Assembly: GCA_964481775.1 (NCBI GenBank)
Contig: CAYZUX010000168.1
Location: 1-13,912 of the forward strand
Length of the DNA: 13,912 bases
Source of the DNA: OLB16 sp964481775
GTDB taxonomy: Bacteria > Hinthialibacterota > Hinthialibacteria > OLB16
Direction: 5' to 3'
A program made the translations under genes and the position numbers. Of this stretch, positions 12,186-13,912 are shown in pieces; positions within the stretch are counted from its first letter, which is position 1; each line of letters opens with the position of its first letter. The notes below the pieces were generated by a model. The model worked only from the letters and a program-made list of their open reading frames with translations. It searched no databases and was not told the origin of the DNA.

Positions 12186-13912
12186 TCGGAATCCTCAAGG
12201 AAAATGCGTGGCTGCACCCATTGCGCCCAATCATAACTTGTGTTGACAAGGGCATCCACACGCAATGTGATGGGCACTTCTTTACCTGCCCATTGGGAGA
12301 GATCGATCTCACGCGCTTCCGGATTGACACCCTTCTGGACCGTCTTCCAGGCTTCCTGGCCATCCACGAGGACCGCGAACTCCACGCCATTTTCAGTTTC
12401 GGCGTTAAAACCGGTATAGAACTTCAACAACAGGCGTTTCCCATTCTCCAGTGGTGGCAGTGGAACCTTGAAGGTGGCACCTCCAGTGCCCGTGGTGGGA
12501 GGATGGTGGAAGATACTCGGGGTTGGCCAGCCACCCGCGACAATCATCACATCGGGACGCCATCCGCCTTCGATTTTCCCGGTCAATTCGGCATCAGTCA
12601 TCCGTACATAAAAATCAAACACCACATTTTCCGTGGAGACAGCGGTATGCGGGGTAGTCTCAATTTTATCGGTCGGCAGAGCCTCACTCCAATCCTTGAT
12701 ACCGATGATCGGCTTGGCGAATTCGAAGGCCTGCTCCCACTCCGGTGTGTCTGCCAGTCGATACACATCCCAAATGAACTTCTTCTTCCCTGGGGCGAAA
12801 CCAGCGGGATCGTTGGGGTCGAAGGTCCACAACCCAAGGTCCAGCCCGCCTTCATCCCGCGCCGAGACATGCCGGTGAAGCATGAAGGCATCGATCCCAT
12901 CCAGGTGTTTTATTTTGTAATAGGCATAGGCATAACAGGCAGCCTGGATCTTCTCGCCATCGGGCCCCTTGGGTGTGTGGAAACCCTGCTCGGAAAGGAT
13001 GATCCGCCGTGGCTGGCCCTGGTAGAGAAGGTGTTCCTGGCGCAGATATGCGGGAAGGACTTCGAGGTTCTTGAAGGTGATACGCGGGGTTTCGTAATGC
13101 AGGACGGCGCTGCGGTCCTTCCAGAAACAGGGTTGGAAGAGGTCCTCCGGGTAAGGATGGAAGGCCAGATCCCAGGGGAAGTCGCCCTCGGCCTTGGCCA
13201 GACGGTTAACACCTTCGAGGAAATCCCTGCCCGAGATCTCCTTGAGCGGGTCATTGAGATGGCCACACAAAGCCCAGTGGTGTTCGAGTGAGACATAAAC
13301 ACGCAGGTTCTTGTGGATCTTGCGGCAGGCGAGATCGGCCAGACGAAGATCGAGAACATATTCCGGGATGACCTCCTCGGCGGTGGCTTCACCCATGTTG
13401 TGCCAGGTCCAATGGGCTTGCAGCTCATTGCCGATGACCAGACCGGAGATGAGGCCATATTGACGGTCGGGACGGGTGTAACGATCGGCGAGGAACTCGA
13501 TGAAGGCCCGGTAACAACGGATGCCTTTTTCATCAGTCAGGTTGAAAGCGCCAAGATGGAAAGGGCTCCTGGCCAGATCGGTCTTGGGGTGGATCAGTGG
13601 ATTCCCGGGATCGGGTCGAGTAGGAACATGATTGACCGGGATCAGGGTGATGTTGACCCCTGCATCGGTGAGTTCTTTGTACTTGCGGTCCATGTTGCGG
13701 ACATGGGCCATGTTGATGGGGATCTTCTCGCCATCGACCTCCCAGACAGCCTCCGGGTTGGGGTTTCTCCAGTCGATGATCTGGCTGATGACCACCCCCT
13801 CGGAGAGGTACTTGGTTCCCAGCTCGATCGCATCGGAGACATCGACAATGCAGGTGACCCCCTTCTTGCTTTCCGGCCAGGGGATCTCGAAATCGCGTGC
13901 GCCGATCCCGGA
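12182..13912 (-). CDS. DUF5722-type predicted glycoside hydrolase with C-terminal carbohydrate-binding-like domain, partial
   Basis: The frame is open from the right edge through 576 residues to TGA at 12184-12182. The N-terminus, including any signal peptide, is missing. The sequence matches the DUF5722 pattern: a TIM-barrel-like order with LIHPKTD, AFNLTDEKGIRCYRAFIEFL, GNELQAHWTWHNMG and YVSLEHHW. By analogy with clan GH-A hydrolases, the Glu of GNE (visible residue 163, codon 13426-13424) would be the acid/base. The Glu of ILSEQGFHT (visible residue 308, codon 12991-12989) would be the nucleophile; this is inference. The last ~110 residues (VPLPPLENGKRLLLKFYTGF and SYDWAQWVQPRI) resemble an NPCBM-type sugar-binding domain. 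The substrate is unknown. Its stop overlaps dgt by 4 bp. Confidence 0.82.
   Translation of the reverse strand, partial: SGIGARDFEIPWPESKKGVTCIVDVSDAIELGTKYLSEGVVISQIIDWRNPNPEAVWEVDGEKIPINMAHVRNMDRKYKELTDAGVNITLIPVNHVPTRPDPGNPLIHPKTDLARSPFHLGAFNLTDEKGIRCYRAFIEFLADRYTRPDRQYGLISGLVIGNELQAHWTWHNMGEATAEEVIPEYVLDLRLADLACRKIHKNLRVYVSLEHHWALCGHLNDPLKEISGRDFLEGVNRLAKAEGDFPWDLAFHPYPEDLFQPCFWKDRSAVLHYETPRITFKNLEVLPAYLRQEHLLYQGQPRRIILSEQGFHTPKGPDGEKIQAACYAYAYYKIKHLDGIDAFMLHRHVSARDEGGLDLGLWTFDPNDPAGFAPGKKKFIWDVYRLADTPEWEQAFEFAKPIIGIKDWSEALPTDKIETTPHTAVSTENVVFDFYVRMTDAELTGKIEGGWRPDVMIVAGGWPTPSIFHHPPTTGTGGATFKVPLPPLENGKRLLLKFYTGFNAETENGVEFAVLVDGQEAWKTVQKGVNPEAREIDLSQWAGKEVPITLRVDALVNTSYDWAQWVQPRIFLEDSE

Noticed and set aside
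11903..13291. A 462-codon plus-strand open frame across dgt and the DUF5722 gene
   Set aside because: It is antisense to two well-recognised genes whose motifs are intact, its translation is low-complexity Arg/Gly/Pro-rich at the start, and it shows no family resemblance. It is a codon-bias shadow.

Overview
The window is bacterial chromosomal DNA with mid-to-high GC. It is densely packed, with short intergenic gaps, several 1-4 bp stop/start overlaps and sigma70-like signals. The housekeeping genes (mutM, miaB, an rluD-type pseudouridine synthase, a dGTPase) are universally bacterial and give no sharp placement. The secreted glycoside-hydrolase-like protein and the large orphan exported protein would fit an uncultured, polysaccharide-using, Gram-negative-type lineage. 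That is an impression, not a taxonomic call. The ordinary genes use TAG, TGA and other normal stops, so the code looks standard.

Layout. Positions 1-297 (-) hold the N-terminal part of a response-regulator receiver domain that runs off the left edge. It diverges from mutM at 475-1284 (+). Positions 3122-1378 (-) form a tight operon of a thioredoxin-like [2Fe-2S] ferredoxin, a membrane-anchored TPR protein and a MacB/LolD-type ABC ATPase, with a good promoter at 3152-3179. Positions 6046-3194 (-) carry a family 2 glycosyltransferase, miaB (4-base gap, Shine-Dalgarno in the stop region) and, 40 bp downstream, a VapBC-type toxin-antitoxin pair. Positions 6094-8571 (+), divergent from the glycosyltransferase, encode an 825-residue exported beta-rich protein I do not recognise. 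Positions 8658-9115 (+) are a RelBE-type toxin-antitoxin pair with its own promoter. They are followed by a small membrane-protein gene broken by an in-frame TAG at 9400-9402 (reading continues to 9513) and a GNAT acetyltransferase (9533-10000). Positions 13912-10027 (-) are a translationally coupled trio: a DUF5722-type predicted glycoside hydrolase (5' end off the right edge), a dGTPase and an RluD-family pseudouridine synthase, joined by two 4-bp ATGA overlaps. A perfect 8-bp-arm palindrome at 10009-10026 sits between the convergent GNAT and rluD genes.

Most of the window is core metabolism and information processing. The accessory material is the two toxin-antitoxin modules, the lower-GC stretch around the second one, and the carbohydrate-related secreted proteins. 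I found no phage, IS element, CRISPR array, tRNA or rRNA. I do not see a convincing new defence or signalling system. The best leads are the orphan exported protein, the DUF5722-dgt-rluD coupling, the interrupted membrane gene and the placement of vapBC behind miaB.
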